64,000 bases of DNA, taken from contig CAZCTR010000004.1 in assembly GCA_964501715.1 (NCBI GenBank), positions 1-64,000 of the forward strand. The letters run 5' to 3'. Both the position numbers and the translations under genes were made by a program. Position 1 is the first letter of the stretch. Each line of letters starts with the position of its first letter. Below are positions 35,879-43,476 of this stretch, piece by piece. A model generated the notes under the pieces. That model made no database searches, had not been told where the DNA came from, and worked only from the letters and a program-made list of their open reading frames with translations. This stretch comes from M55B118 sp964501715 (lineage in GTDB: Bacteria; Bacillota_I; Bacilli_A; Izemoplasmatales; Izemoplasmataceae).

Positions 35879-36970
35879 ATGAAAAGATTCTATGATGAAC
35901 GGGAGACGATGTTCTCCCGCGCCCGCTTAAAAAAGAATACAAGCCGTTATGACGCCTTCTACAATAAGCACCCCGGGCTGAAGAAGAAGGACGACGCGGT
36001 CAGGGGCATGGATTTCATGGCTGCAATCCGTAAAAGCGAGGCTTTCAAAAAGCGTTTCATGCCCCTGTTCGAGCATGACGAAGCCTATATGAAGGCTCTT
36101 TATGATTTTTTAGACCGCATCCCCATGCCTGACACGCCGGTCGAGATTACGGATACATTCAATGAGAACATCAAGGCCATCGCCAAACATTATGGTGCCA
36201 AAGAGGCGGGCATCGTCAAATTGAGAGAAGACCATTACTACACCCATTTCGGTGGAGTCAACGAACCTTTCGGGAAAGACACCTATGGTGAGAAGACCCC
36301 GAAACACTACACCCATGCGATTGTCTTCTTCATCCCCATGCGCAAAGAATATGTCAACAGGGCCCCTCATTTCGAAGAACTCACCGAGGCCTTGAACGTC
36401 TATACGGAAGTCGCTGTGACAGGCAGCCGCCTCGCGACATACATCAAAAGCCTCGGCTATGACACGACTTTCTTGAGCGAGATTTTCTATCTCGCCCCGC
36501 TCGTCCCGCTCGCACGGGATGCAGGGCTCGGTCAAATCGGCATGTCCAACCATATCATCAACGCACGGTATGGAGACAGGCTTCGTCTTGGCGCGGTCTT
36601 CACCACGATGCCGCTCAAGGCCGATGCTCCTGTGGATTTCGGTCTCGAGGCCTTCTGCCAACGCTGTGCATTGTGCCTCATGAACTGTCCCATGCAGTCG
36701 ATCACCCCGCATACGCGCATGGTGAACGGACGCACTTTCTACAAATTCGACGAACAATCCTGTTTCAAGATGTTTCAGAACATGGGCACGGACTGCGGCG
36801 TATGCATCCAGAGCTGTCCCTACACCCAGGGGATCAGTGAAGAGGCGCAAGCCTTCATGCGCAACGACCCGGAGCGCATCGACGCTTTTCTGAAGGACTA
36901 CCTGAAGGATAAGAGGGGACGCCGCGTATCCATAAAGACCCCCCTCGACATCGTCAAAGGAGGCGAATAG
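35879..36970 (+). CDS. QueG/reductive-dehalogenase-like double [4Fe-4S] protein
   Basis: A 363-residue cytoplasmic protein with no Tat signal. The central part contains GLGQIGMSNHIINARYGDRLRLG, identifiable by GLGQIGMSNH, and TTMPL, as in QueG and RdhA proteins. Two clusters follow: CQRCALCLMNCP from residue 260 and CGVCIQSCP from residue 306, with a further Cys (SCFKMF) between. These families bind cobalamin and reduce epoxyqueuosine or organohalides. The 118-residue N-terminal extension is unlike QueG. The substrate is unknown; without an anchor gene, respiration on organohalides is not supported. Confidence 0.75.
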   Translation: MKRFYDERETMFSRARLKKNTSRYDAFYNKHPGLKKKDDAVRGMDFMAAIRKSEAFKKRFMPLFEHDEAYMKALYDFLDRIPMPDTPVEITDTFNENIKAIAKHYGAKEAGIVKLREDHYYTHFGGVNEPFGKDTYGEKTPKHYTHAIVFFIPMRKEYVNRAPHFEELTEALNVYTEVAVTGSRLATYIKSLGYDTTFLSEIFYLAPLVPLARDAGLGQIGMSNHIINARYGDRLRLGAVFTTMPLKADAPVDFGLEAFCQRCALCLMNCPMQSITPHTRMVNGRTFYKFDEQSCFKMFQNMGTDCGVCIQSCPYTQGISEEAQAFMRNDPERIDAFLKDYLKDKRGRRVSIKTPLDIVKGGE

Positions 36971-36971
36971 C

Positions 36972-37205
36972 ATGATCCTTGATTTGGATGTGCACGGCAT
37001 GGTGGTCGAAGAGGCCATCACCCATATCGAAAGAACCATAAAAAGTGCGCCCAAGGACGTCACCACGATCCGTGTGATCCACGGCTTTCACGGTGGGAAC
37101 GCCCTCAAACGGGCCATACAGGACCCGAACAGAATCCGTTCGAAACGCCTCAAGCGACGCAAATACACGATGAATCAAGGCGAGACCCTGCTCGAGATCG
37201 AATGA
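36972..37205 (+). CDS. Small Smr-domain protein
   Basis: A 77-residue protein consisting of a single Smr-like domain: LDLDVHGMVVEEA at the start and IRVIHGFHGGNALKRAI in the middle. Smr domains (as in MutS2) cut or bind branched DNA or act on RNA near stalled ribosomes. The DxH and HG motifs are visible. It starts 1 base after the iron-sulfur gene stop and overlaps the next gene by 4 bases, so it is part of the same operon. Confidence 0.8.
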   Translation: MILDLDVHGMVVEEAITHIERTIKSAPKDVTTIRVIHGFHGGNALKRAIQDPNRIRSKRLKRRKYTMNQGETLLEIE

Positions 37206-37495
37206 TGTCCAACCACAAGGCTTTTCGACTCACTCTGCTTGCGGGTGGTCCTTTGGGAATTGGCTTGATAGTTGTGGGGTTCTTTCTTCCAAGGTGGCAC
37301 TTCACAGTGATGACGGCCGGCTTCGTGACACTCGCCCTGGTCTTCGTCATCGCCCAGACCTTGGCCGTATGTCACATGTTCAAACATGACGAGGACAAGC
37401 GAAAGGCGTCCATGCGGGACTGTCCGACTTGTGGCAAACCGATATACAATGATGACACGGTCTGTCCCTATTGTCAGTCCGAAGTCAAAAAATAG
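37202..37495 (+). CDS. Membrane protein with C-terminal zinc ribbon
   Basis: A 97-residue protein with two membrane helices (about 9-28 and 35-58), a short charged linker and a zinc ribbon of two CxxC pairs (CPTCGKPI and CPYCQ). I do not recognise a family. It is the last gene of the five-gene operon, closed by a terminator at 37494-37518. The ATG at 37202 overlaps the preceding stop; an ATG at 37205 is equally possible. Confidence 0.7.
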   Translation: MMSNHKAFRLTLLAGGPLGIGLIVVGFFLPRWHFTVMTAGFVTLALVFVIAQTLAVCHMFKHDEDKRKASMRDCPTCGKPIYNDDTVCPYCQSEVKK

Positions 37496-37518
37496 TGTGT
37501 TACGACACACTTTTTTTG
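37494..37518 (+). terminator. Terminator after five-gene operon
   Basis: AGTGTGT/ACACACT stem, TACG loop, seven Ts. Confidence 0.88.
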
Positions 37519-37525
37519 TTATAAT
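37517..37525 (+). promoter_or_regulatory. Extended -10 for nfnAB
   Basis: TGTTATAAT directly after the upstream terminator. Confidence 0.6.
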
Positions 37526-37535
37526 GGTGATAGTG

Positions 37536-37549
37536 AGAAAGCGCTTTTA
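37536..37549 (+). promoter_or_regulatory. cre-like site in nfnAB leader
   Basis: AGAAAGCGCTTTTA matches the CcpA consensus TGWAANCGNTNWCA with two mismatches. It lies just past the expected start site, which would favour repression. Confidence 0.5.
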
Positions 37550-37568
37550 TGACAAGGGAGAGTGAATC

Positions 37569-38387
37569 ATGTATAGGATCAAGAAGAAAATCACCTTGAA
37601 TGACACGTCCGATTTGATGGAGATTGAAGCGCCCTTGGTTGCGAAGAACGCTCAACCCGGACATTTCGTGATTCTCCGGGTCGATGAAGACGGGGAGAGG
37701 ATCCCGCTGACCATCGCCGGTGTCGAAGGGGATGCGGTCACCATCATCTATCAGAAACTCGGCTACTCCACAGAGAAACTCGGGAAAAAGGAAGAAGGGG
37801 ACTATGTCGAGGATTTCGCAGGGCCTCTTGGCAATCCCGCGCACATCCGGCATAAGGACCATGTCGTCGGTGTGGCCGGTGGGGTCGGGTCGGCGCCCTT
37901 GTTGCCACAAATGCGTGCCTACAAGGAAAACGGCAGTAAAGTGACGATTATCCTCGGCGCGAGGAACAAGGATCAGCTGATACTGAAATCCGCCTATGAA
38001 TCTTTCGCCGACGAGGTTCTCATCACCACAGATGACGGCTCGCTTGGGAAGAAAGGATTCGTGACCGATGCGCTTTTAGAAGTCCTAAAAGAAGAAAATG
38101 CCGATCACGTGGTCGCGATCGGTCCCGTCATCATGATGAAACACACCGCCGCGATGGCCAAGGATCATGGCCTCAGTGTCGACGTCTCGCTTAATCCCAT
38201 CATGATCGATGGTACCGGCATGTGTGGCAACTGCCGGGTCACCATTGGAGGAAAGACGTATTTCGGCTGCATAGACGGACCGGACTTTTCCGGCGAAGAA
38301 GTCGATTACGACGAACTGATCGCCCGCCAGTCCTACTACAAGGACCAGGAACACGAATGCTATCTGAAGTTGGGTAAAGATGAATAA
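37569..38387 (+). CDS. nfnA: NfnA-type FAD/NAD(H) subunit
   Basis: Small subunit of NADH-dependent ferredoxin:NADP oxidoreductase (also called sulfide dehydrogenase or PyrK-like). The 272-residue protein has an FAD domain (PGHFVILRVDEDGERIPLTI), an NAD domain (GVAGGVGSAPLLPQM), and a C-terminal [2Fe-2S] site in GMCGNCRVTIGG and FGCIDGPDFSG. It pairs with the next gene, which overlaps by 8 bases. Together they bifurcate electrons between ferredoxin, NADH and NADPH. AAGGGAGAG precedes the ATG. Confidence 0.9.
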   Translation: MYRIKKKITLNDTSDLMEIEAPLVAKNAQPGHFVILRVDEDGERIPLTIAGVEGDAVTIIYQKLGYSTEKLGKKEEGDYVEDFAGPLGNPAHIRHKDHVVGVAGGVGSAPLLPQMRAYKENGSKVTIILGARNKDQLILKSAYESFADEVLITTDDGSLGKKGFVTDALLEVLKEENADHVVAIGPVIMMKHTAAMAKDHGLSVDVSLNPIMIDGTGMCGNCRVTIGGKTYFGCIDGPDFSGEEVDYDELIARQSYYKDQEHECYLKLGKDE

Positions 38388-39762
38388 AAACAGAAGAACG
38401 CTCATGGAAGAGAGAAACGCGCAAGAACGTACCGAACATTTTCTGGAGGTCGCGCTTGGATACAACCGTGACGAAGCCGTGCGGGAGGCCATGCGCTGCA
38501 TCGACTGCAAGAACCCGAAATGCATCCACGCCTGCCCCGTGAATATCGACATCCCGGGCTTTATCCGGGACCTCAAGGAAGGTGACCTGGAAAAGGCCTT
38601 CGAAACGATCTATGAAGACAACATCCTCCCTTCAATCTGCGGTCGCGTATGCCCGCAGGAAAGCCAATGTGAAGGCGAGTGCATCCTCGGCATAAAAGGC
38701 GAGAGCGTCTCCATCGGCGCCTTGGAACGTTTTGTCGGGGACTATGGCATGGAAAACGGATTGGCAAAAACGCATCCGCTTCCATCGAACGGTCGCAAAA
38801 TCGCGGTCGTGGGGAGTGGCCCCGCAGGGCTCGCCAATGCCGCCTCCATGCGCAAGAAGGGGTATGATGTGACCATCTTCGAAGCGCTTCATGCTTATGG
38901 CGGGGTTCTCAGATACGGCATCCCGGATTTCCGTCTGCCCAAATCCATCGTCGATGAGGAAATCAGCAACCTCGAAAACATGGGTGTGACATTCGTGAAA
39001 AACGCCATCATAGGAAAAACCCTCACCATCCCACAGCTTTTCGAAGAGGGATATGAAGCGGTGTTCCTCGGGTCCGGTGCGGGGCTTCCAAAATCCCTCA
39101 GGGTCCCCGGTGAGAATCTTAACGGTGTCTATTACGCGAATGAGTTCCTTACAAGGGTCAACCTCATGCGTTCACGCGGCTTTCCGAAAACAAGTGACAC
39201 CCCGGTCAAACTCGGGGACAACGTCTGTGTTGTGGGGGGCGGCAATGTGGCCATGGATGCAGCAAGGACCGCGAAACGTCTTGGTGCCGCCAATGTCTTC
39301 CTCGCCTATAGAAGGGACGAATCCTCCCTACCGGCCAGACTTGCCGAAATTCATCATGCCAAGGAGGAGGGCATCGATTTCCGGCTGCAGAGGAACCCCG
39401 TCAAAATCGAGGGTGATGAGAACCGTGAAGTGACCCGTGTGGTGTGTGAAATCATGAAACTTGGAGAAAAGGACGCCTCGGGCAGGCACCGCCCGATGCC
39501 CACAGGAAAATACGAAAGCTATCCGATCGACAGCATCATTGTCTCGATCGGCCAGAAGCCCAACCCGATCCTGAAACGCAGCACAGATGACCTTGAGACC
39601 CAGGACTGGGGAGGCATTGTCACGGATGAGACACACCAGACATCAATCGAGGGCGTCTTCGCAGGCGGCGATGTCGTGAGCGGCGCCGCGACCGTCATTC
39701 TCGCCATGGGCACGGGCAAGGACGCCGCTGAAGCCATGGATGATTATTTGAACCGAAGCTAA
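38380..39762 (+). CDS. nfnB: NfnB-type glutamate-synthase-like flavoprotein subunit
   Basis: A 460-residue large subunit. The N-terminal iron-sulfur region has CIDCKNPKCIHACP and CGRVCPQESQCEGEC. Then come an FAD fold (VVGSGPAGLANAA), GGVLRYGIPDFRLPK, an NADP fold (VVGGGNVAMDAARTAKRLG) and the C-terminal GVFAGGDVVSGAATVILAMG. The same family includes GltD, but no glutamate synthase large subunit is nearby and the nfnA partner overlaps, so the Nfn role is favoured. It links PFOR-derived ferredoxin to NADPH. A strong terminator follows. Confidence 0.92.
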   Translation: MNKNRRTLMEERNAQERTEHFLEVALGYNRDEAVREAMRCIDCKNPKCIHACPVNIDIPGFIRDLKEGDLEKAFETIYEDNILPSICGRVCPQESQCEGECILGIKGESVSIGALERFVGDYGMENGLAKTHPLPSNGRKIAVVGSGPAGLANAASMRKKGYDVTIFEALHAYGGVLRYGIPDFRLPKSIVDEEISNLENMGVTFVKNAIIGKTLTIPQLFEEGYEAVFLGSGAGLPKSLRVPGENLNGVYYANEFLTRVNLMRSRGFPKTSDTPVKLGDNVCVVGGGNVAMDAARTAKRLGAANVFLAYRRDESSLPARLAEIHHAKEEGIDFRLQRNPVKIEGDENREVTRVVCEIMKLGEKDASGRHRPMPTGKYESYPIDSIIVSIGQKPNPILKRSTDDLETQDWGGIVTDETHQTSIEGVFAGGDVVSGAATVILAMGTGKDAAEAMDDYLNRS

Positions 39763-39783
39763 AGGGACGAAAGTCCCTTTTTT
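39761..39783 (+). terminator. Terminator after nfnAB
   Basis: AAAGGGAC/GTCCCTTT stem, GAAA tetraloop, T run; begins inside the stop codon. Confidence 0.9.
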
Positions 39784-39784
39784 A

Positions 39785-39813
39785 TTGACATCCAAGCGGA
39801 TAGCTGATAAACT
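39785..39813 (+). promoter_or_regulatory. Promoter for degV copy 2
   Basis: TTGACA, 17-base spacer, TAAACT with TGA extension. Confidence 0.75.
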
Positions 39814-39858
39814 TTGAAGGACAAACTTTGAATATCAAATAAAAAACGGAGGTTCAAC

Positions 39859-40716
39859 ATGAAAAAAATCGGCATTGTCGTATGCGGCAACTCGGGTATC
39901 GACTACATTGACCATTCTTACGATATTCGCGTACTTAGAAGCATGCTTCTCTTTGGGGAGCAGGAATTCACGGATTTTGTGGACATCAGCGCGGAGGATT
40001 TCTACAAACGTTTGAAAGAAGCACCGAACGCGCCACTCTCTACGGCGCAAACAGCGACCGGCGTCATCATGGAGACGTATGAAACCATGCGCAACGAGGG
40101 CTACACCGATCTCATCGTCATCACCATTTCCTCTAAACTGAGCGGCACCTATGAGGGTGCGCAAATGGCTGCGAACATGGTCGATGATATCCATGTGCAT
40201 GTGTTCGATTCGCTCACCGTGGGGTATGCGGAAGCCTATATGGCCCTTTCGGCCGCCAAATTGGCAAAAGAAGGGTCCGCCGTCCCAGAAATTTTAGACC
40301 GTCTCACCCAAATACGAGACAACCAAGGTCTTTTCATTTCTGTGGACACTTTGAAATTTCTGGTCAAGAACGGACGTCTCTCCGGTGCTTCCGGTCTGCT
40401 TGGGTCGATGCTCAAGATCAAGCCGATGTTGCATCTGACACATGATGGACGGGTCGAACCCCTTGAAAAGATCAGGACTAGAAAGAAAGCGATCAACCGC
40501 ATGGTTGAAAGATTTCTTGAGGAACGTACAGAGAAGAATATCGAGGTCTTCATCCTTCATGCTCACGATCACGAGACCGCCAAGGACATCAAGGAGCAAT
40601 TGAAAGACGCCAGGGACGACCTGGGCGACATTCCTGACTATCCGCTGACCCCCGTTGTGGGTGCCCATGCAGGACCTGGAGCGATCGCAATCGGTTGGAT
40701 TACAAAAAAATGGTAA
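39859..40716 (+). CDS. DegV-family fatty-acid-binding protein (copy 2)
   Basis: A 285-residue DegV protein close to copy 1: IVVCGNSGIDYIDHSYDIRVLR at the N terminus (recognisable by SGIDYIDHSYDIRVLR), VITISSKLSGTYEGAQ, FDSLTVGYAEAYMA, TLKFLVKNGRLSGASG, MLKIKPMLHL and GAHAGPGAIAIGW. It probably binds a fatty acid for a FakA-like kinase, which is not in the window. It has its own strong promoter and GGAGG. There is no terminator before the marR promoter, so read-through into the next gene is possible. Confidence 0.9.
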   Translation: MKKIGIVVCGNSGIDYIDHSYDIRVLRSMLLFGEQEFTDFVDISAEDFYKRLKEAPNAPLSTAQTATGVIMETYETMRNEGYTDLIVITISSKLSGTYEGAQMAANMVDDIHVHVFDSLTVGYAEAYMALSAAKLAKEGSAVPEILDRLTQIRDNQGLFISVDTLKFLVKNGRLSGASGLLGSMLKIKPMLHLTHDGRVEPLEKIRTRKKAINRMVERFLEERTEKNIEVFILHAHDHETAKDIKEQLKDARDDLGDIPDYPLTPVVGAHAGPGAIAIGWITKKW

Positions 40717-40731
40717 AAACACTCTTGTTTT

Positions 40732-40740
40732 TGGTATAAT
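40732..40740 (+). promoter_or_regulatory. Extended -10 for marR operon
   Basis: TGGTATAAT, 26 bases before the start. Confidence 0.6.
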
Positions 40741-40765
40741 GGGGTGTAAAGGAAAGGGTGATAGT

Positions 40766-41206
40766 ATGGCGACCAGCCCCAAGGAGATCATCAATGAACT
40801 GCTTGTGGATGTTTTTAACCACATTCTACGTATAGAACAGCAGCACATGCGCAAAAAAGGCATCAAACTCTCCATGAATGAGATTCATGTGCTTGAGGCC
40901 ATTCAAAAGAGCGACGAGGCGACCATGTCGAACATCGCCAAACGCCTGCACGTGACCGTTGGCACGTTGACCACATCAATCAACAGGCTCGTCGACAAAG
41001 GGTATTGTGAACGGTATCAGACCAAGGAGGACAGACGCAAAGTCTTCATCCGCCTCACGAAGACGGGCAGGCATGTCCTCGAGGTGCACCGGGAATTCCA
41101 TGAGGAAATGATCGATGCCGTGATCGATGATTTGCAGCTTGAGGACAACGCTTTGTTGATCGAATCCCTCGAAAAGCTCACGGAATATTTCAAGGAAAAG
41201 TATTGA
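40766..41206 (+). CDS. MarR-family regulator (FabT-like)
   Basis: A 146-residue winged-helix protein: LSMNEIHVLEAIQ, ATMSNIAKRLHVTVGTLTTS, INRLVDKGYCERY and the wing KEDRRKVFIRLTKTG. The sequence is reminiscent of FabT, the fatty-acid synthesis repressor, and it is surrounded by two DegV (fatty-acid-binding) genes. A lipid-related role is an inference. The start at 40766 is supported by AAAGGGTG. The padR gene follows after 18 bases. Confidence 0.88.
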   Translation: MATSPKEIINELLVDVFNHILRIEQQHMRKKGIKLSMNEIHVLEAIQKSDEATMSNIAKRLHVTVGTLTTSINRLVDKGYCERYQTKEDRRKVFIRLTKTGRHVLEVHREFHEEMIDAVIDDLQLEDNALLIESLEKLTEYFKEKY

Positions 41207-41224
41207 GAAGGCCGGTGTCCTAAT

Positions 41225-41566
41225 ATGGCAATCAGTTCTGATGTGTTGAGGGGCCATCTCGAAAGTGTCATCTTGACACTCATTTTGGAAGAAGACCGTT
41301 ATGCATATGAAATCGCACGGGAAATCCGCGAACGGACGAACGGCACCTTCTCAATGAAGGAGGCCACGCTTTATGCGATGGTCCAAAGGCTTGAAAAAAA
41401 AGACCTGATCCGTTCCTACGTCGGTACAAAATCCCATGGAAGAAAACGCCGCTACTATACCCTTACCCCTCTGGGCAAGGCGTATTTCAATGAAAAAAAA
41501 CAGGAATGGTATGAACTTAAAGAAGTGATGTCGGTCTTTTTGGAGGATAAAGATGAAACAGATTGA
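41225..41566 (+). CDS. PadR-family transcriptional regulator (copy 2)
   Basis: A 113-residue PadR protein: LRGHLESVILTLILEEDRYA, YEIAREIRERTNG, MKEATLYAMVQRLEKKDLI and RKRRYYTLTPLGKAYF. It has no good ribosome site of its own and is probably translated by coupling after marR. It overlaps the next gene by 14 bases, the usual PadR plus HAAS-like pairing. It would regulate that membrane protein or its own operon. Confidence 0.9.
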   Translation: MAISSDVLRGHLESVILTLILEEDRYAYEIAREIRERTNGTFSMKEATLYAMVQRLEKKDLIRSYVGTKSHGRKRRYYTLTPLGKAYFNEKKQEWYELKEVMSVFLEDKDETD

Positions 41567-41972
41567 TGCTTTCATAAAAGAGATCTTCAAAAACCATCCT
41601 TCCGCCGATGAAGAGACCATTGAGGAGCTCAGAGGCTTTCTGAGTGAAAAAGTCGAGGATCTGATTGAACAGGGATATGAAGAAGAAGAGGCGGTACGCA
41701 AAACAATAGAGGAATTCGGCGATCCCGAGGAATTCTATCTTCCCAGTCTCGAAAAGGACAAGAAAAGGTATTTTCGTCACGCCGCCATCAGGCGTTCGAA
41801 GAACACACTTCTTTTCTCTTCCCTGAGCAGCCTGCTCATCATCGCGATGATCATGGTTGCGAATTTCGTTTTCTTCCCTGAAATAGGACCATGGTCGATT
41901 ATCATAGCGCTTGGCGTCCTTTTTTGGCCGCTCAGCATTTTATACAGACTTCTCAACAGAAAGGGAGATTAA
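41553..41972 (+). CDS. HAAS/permease-prefix-like small membrane protein
   Basis: A 139-residue protein. The N-terminal 75 residues are a charged helical domain (IDAFIKEIFKNHPSADEETI, then EELRGFLSEKVEDLIEQGY and EEFGDPEEFY), typical of the prefix domain found next to PadR genes. Two membrane helices follow at about 87-107 and 112-132. The function is unknown; proteins of this kind are thought to transmit membrane signals. AAAGATGAAACAG suggests the start lies inside the padR frame, hence translational coupling. Confidence 0.75.
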   Translation: MKQIDAFIKEIFKNHPSADEETIEELRGFLSEKVEDLIEQGYEEEEAVRKTIEEFGDPEEFYLPSLEKDKKRYFRHAAIRRSKNTLLFSSLSSLLIIAMIMVANFVFFPEIGPWSIIIALGVLFWPLSILYRLLNRKGD

Positions 41973-41973
41973 G

Positions 41974-42858
41974 ATGCCTCAGAAGAAAACCGCAGTCATC
42001 GCCATAAGCACCGGATGTCTCGATTACATGGACATCAATCCTGACAACCTGTTCATCCTCCGCTGCAAGATCATCATGGAGGGGGAATCGTTTGATGATT
42101 TTATCGAAATCGACGCCAAGGACTTCTATGACCGCCTGAGAAACGAACCGACCCTGGTTCCCACCTCATCGATGCCTCCCGTCGGGGAAATCGATGAGAC
42201 CCTGCACACCGTGGAGGACGCGGGCTATGAGTCCGCGATCATCGTCACCATCTCCTCGGGTATGAGTGGGACCTTCCAGACGTGCAAGATGGCAAGGAAC
42301 GCTTATGAGGGGAACCTTGACATCCATATCGTCGACAGCAAGAACGCAGCCGCCAGCGAAGGCTTTCTCTCCATTGAGGCGCTCAGGCTTGTCGAGGAAG
42401 GTCACTCGCCCAAGACGATCGTACCTTACTTGGAACGTCTCGCCACAACCCGGAGGCAGTACTTCATGGTCGACAACCTCCGATTGTTGGTTAAAAACGG
42501 ACGGCTTTCGGGATTCTCGGGCATGATGGGCAGGCTTCTCAAGATCAAACCCATCCTCCAGGTGAATGACGAAGGATATATCGTCCCCTTTGAGAAGGTC
42601 AGGACCCACAACAAGGCCCTAAGAAAGATGATCGACCAGATTCTATCCGACCTTGAGACAGTCGAGAACTTTGTAATCACCTATGACACCTCGGACAACA
42701 AGGAAGGCTACGAGACGGTGTGGAACGCCATCGAGGAGAAATATCCAAACCATACCTACTACGCGGCGCCCATCACACCGGTCATTGGCGCGCACACGGG
42801 CACCGGTACGATTGGGGTCGCCTATTTCGATCTCGACAAGGCAAAATCCCCCGAATAA
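41974..42858 (+). CDS. DegV-family fatty-acid-binding protein (copy 3)
   Basis: A 294-residue DegV protein, the most diverged of the three: AISTGCLDYMDINPDNLFILR, VTISSGMSGTFQTCKM, VDSKNAAASEGFLS, NLRLLVKNGRLSGFSG, LLKIKPILQV and GAHTGTGTIGVAYF. The start at 41974 has AAAGGGAG upstream and overlaps nothing. It completes an operon of marR, padR, HAAS-like and degV. Several DegV proteins per genome usually reflect different fatty-acid preferences. Confidence 0.9.
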   Translation: MPQKKTAVIAISTGCLDYMDINPDNLFILRCKIIMEGESFDDFIEIDAKDFYDRLRNEPTLVPTSSMPPVGEIDETLHTVEDAGYESAIIVTISSGMSGTFQTCKMARNAYEGNLDIHIVDSKNAAASEGFLSIEALRLVEEGHSPKTIVPYLERLATTRRQYFMVDNLRLLVKNGRLSGFSGMMGRLLKIKPILQVNDEGYIVPFEKVRTHNKALRKMIDQILSDLETVENFVITYDTSDNKEGYETVWNAIEEKYPNHTYYAAPITPVIGAHTGTGTIGVAYFDLDKAKSPE

Positions 42859-42861
42859 AAG

Positions 42862-42890
42862 TTGTATCCGACATGAAGCCGTGATACAAT
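42862..42890 (+). promoter_or_regulatory. Promoter for Gx transporter gene
   Basis: TTGTAT, 17-base spacer, TACAAT with TGA extension. Confidence 0.6.
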
Positions 42891-42906
42891 ATATGACGGT
42901 GATTTT

Positions 42907-43419
42907 ATGCAAACAAGAAGATTGGTTTTTTTGGCGGTCATGCTCGGTGTTTCCGTCGTGCTCAACATCGTCGAAAGGACTGCGATACAAGGCTTCAGCG
43001 GTCTGCCGATGATCAGGCTTGGCCTCGCGAACATCGTCGTGCTGATCCTGCTATATACTTACGGTCGGAAAGACGCTTTCAGTGTACTCTTTTTGAGGAT
43101 TCTGCTCGTCGGGTTCGTCACCGGCCTGTTCAGCCCTTCATTCTTGTTGAGTTTCTCAGGCGGCATGGTCGCGTTCGCACTCATGATTCTCTTTCAGCGC
43201 TTGCCTGGATTCTCCATCATCAGCGTCAGCATCATGGGGGCTCTTGGGCACGCGGTCGGACAGATTTTCATGGCGATATTCATCCTTGAGACTTCCGAGA
43301 TCGTCTATATCCTCCCCATACTCGCCGCCATCAGCATCCCCACCGGGATTTTTACCGGCATGGTCGCGAGAAAACTCATCACACTCATGCAAGAACAATT
43401 CACCTTGCGTGTCCATTGA
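42907..43419 (+). CDS. Gx transporter family membrane protein (EetB-like)
   Basis: A 170-residue protein with about five membrane helices, of the Gx/Hpre_diP_synt_I family: LNIVERTAIQGFSG, MIRLGLANIVVLILLY, LRILLVGFVTGLFSPSFLLSF and SIMGALGHAVGQIF. These were once annotated as heptaprenyl diphosphate synthase component I but resemble ECF substrate-binding components. Relatives (EetB) occur in flavin-based electron transfer loci beside a NusG-domain-II protein. Here apbE, a PplA-like gene and such a NusG-II gene lie within 3 kb. The role in that module is by association. Confidence 0.82.
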   Translation: MQTRRLVFLAVMLGVSVVLNIVERTAIQGFSGLPMIRLGLANIVVLILLYTYGRKDAFSVLFLRILLVGFVTGLFSPSFLLSFSGGMVAFALMILFQRLPGFSIISVSIMGALGHAVGQIFMAIFILETSEIVYILPILAAISIPTGIFTGMVARKLITLMQEQFTLRVH

Positions 43420-43426
43420 ACAAATT

Positions 43427-43466
43427 AAAAACGTTTCGGGCGCTTCAAGCGCTCGAAACGTTTTTT
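43427..43466. terminator. Bidirectional terminator
   Basis: Eleven pairs AAAACGTTTCG, a G-U pair, five more pairs and a 3-base loop; T run on both strands. Confidence 0.92.
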
Positions 43467-43476
43467 ATTGATTGCC

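Noticed and set aside
35879..36970. Organohalide-respiring reductive dehalogenase
   Set aside because: There is no Tat signal, no membrane anchor (RdhB) gene and the protein is short; the data support only a QueG/RdhA-like iron-sulfur protein.
36110..37066. 318-codon minus-strand frame over the iron-sulfur gene
   Set aside because: Antisense shadow; the plus-strand gene has clear [4Fe-4S] motifs and operon spacing.
37569..39762. Pyrimidine (PyrK) or glutamate synthase (GltBD) assignment for this pair
   Set aside because: No pyrD or gltB is adjacent, and the two overlapping subunits have the NfnA/NfnB combination of domains.
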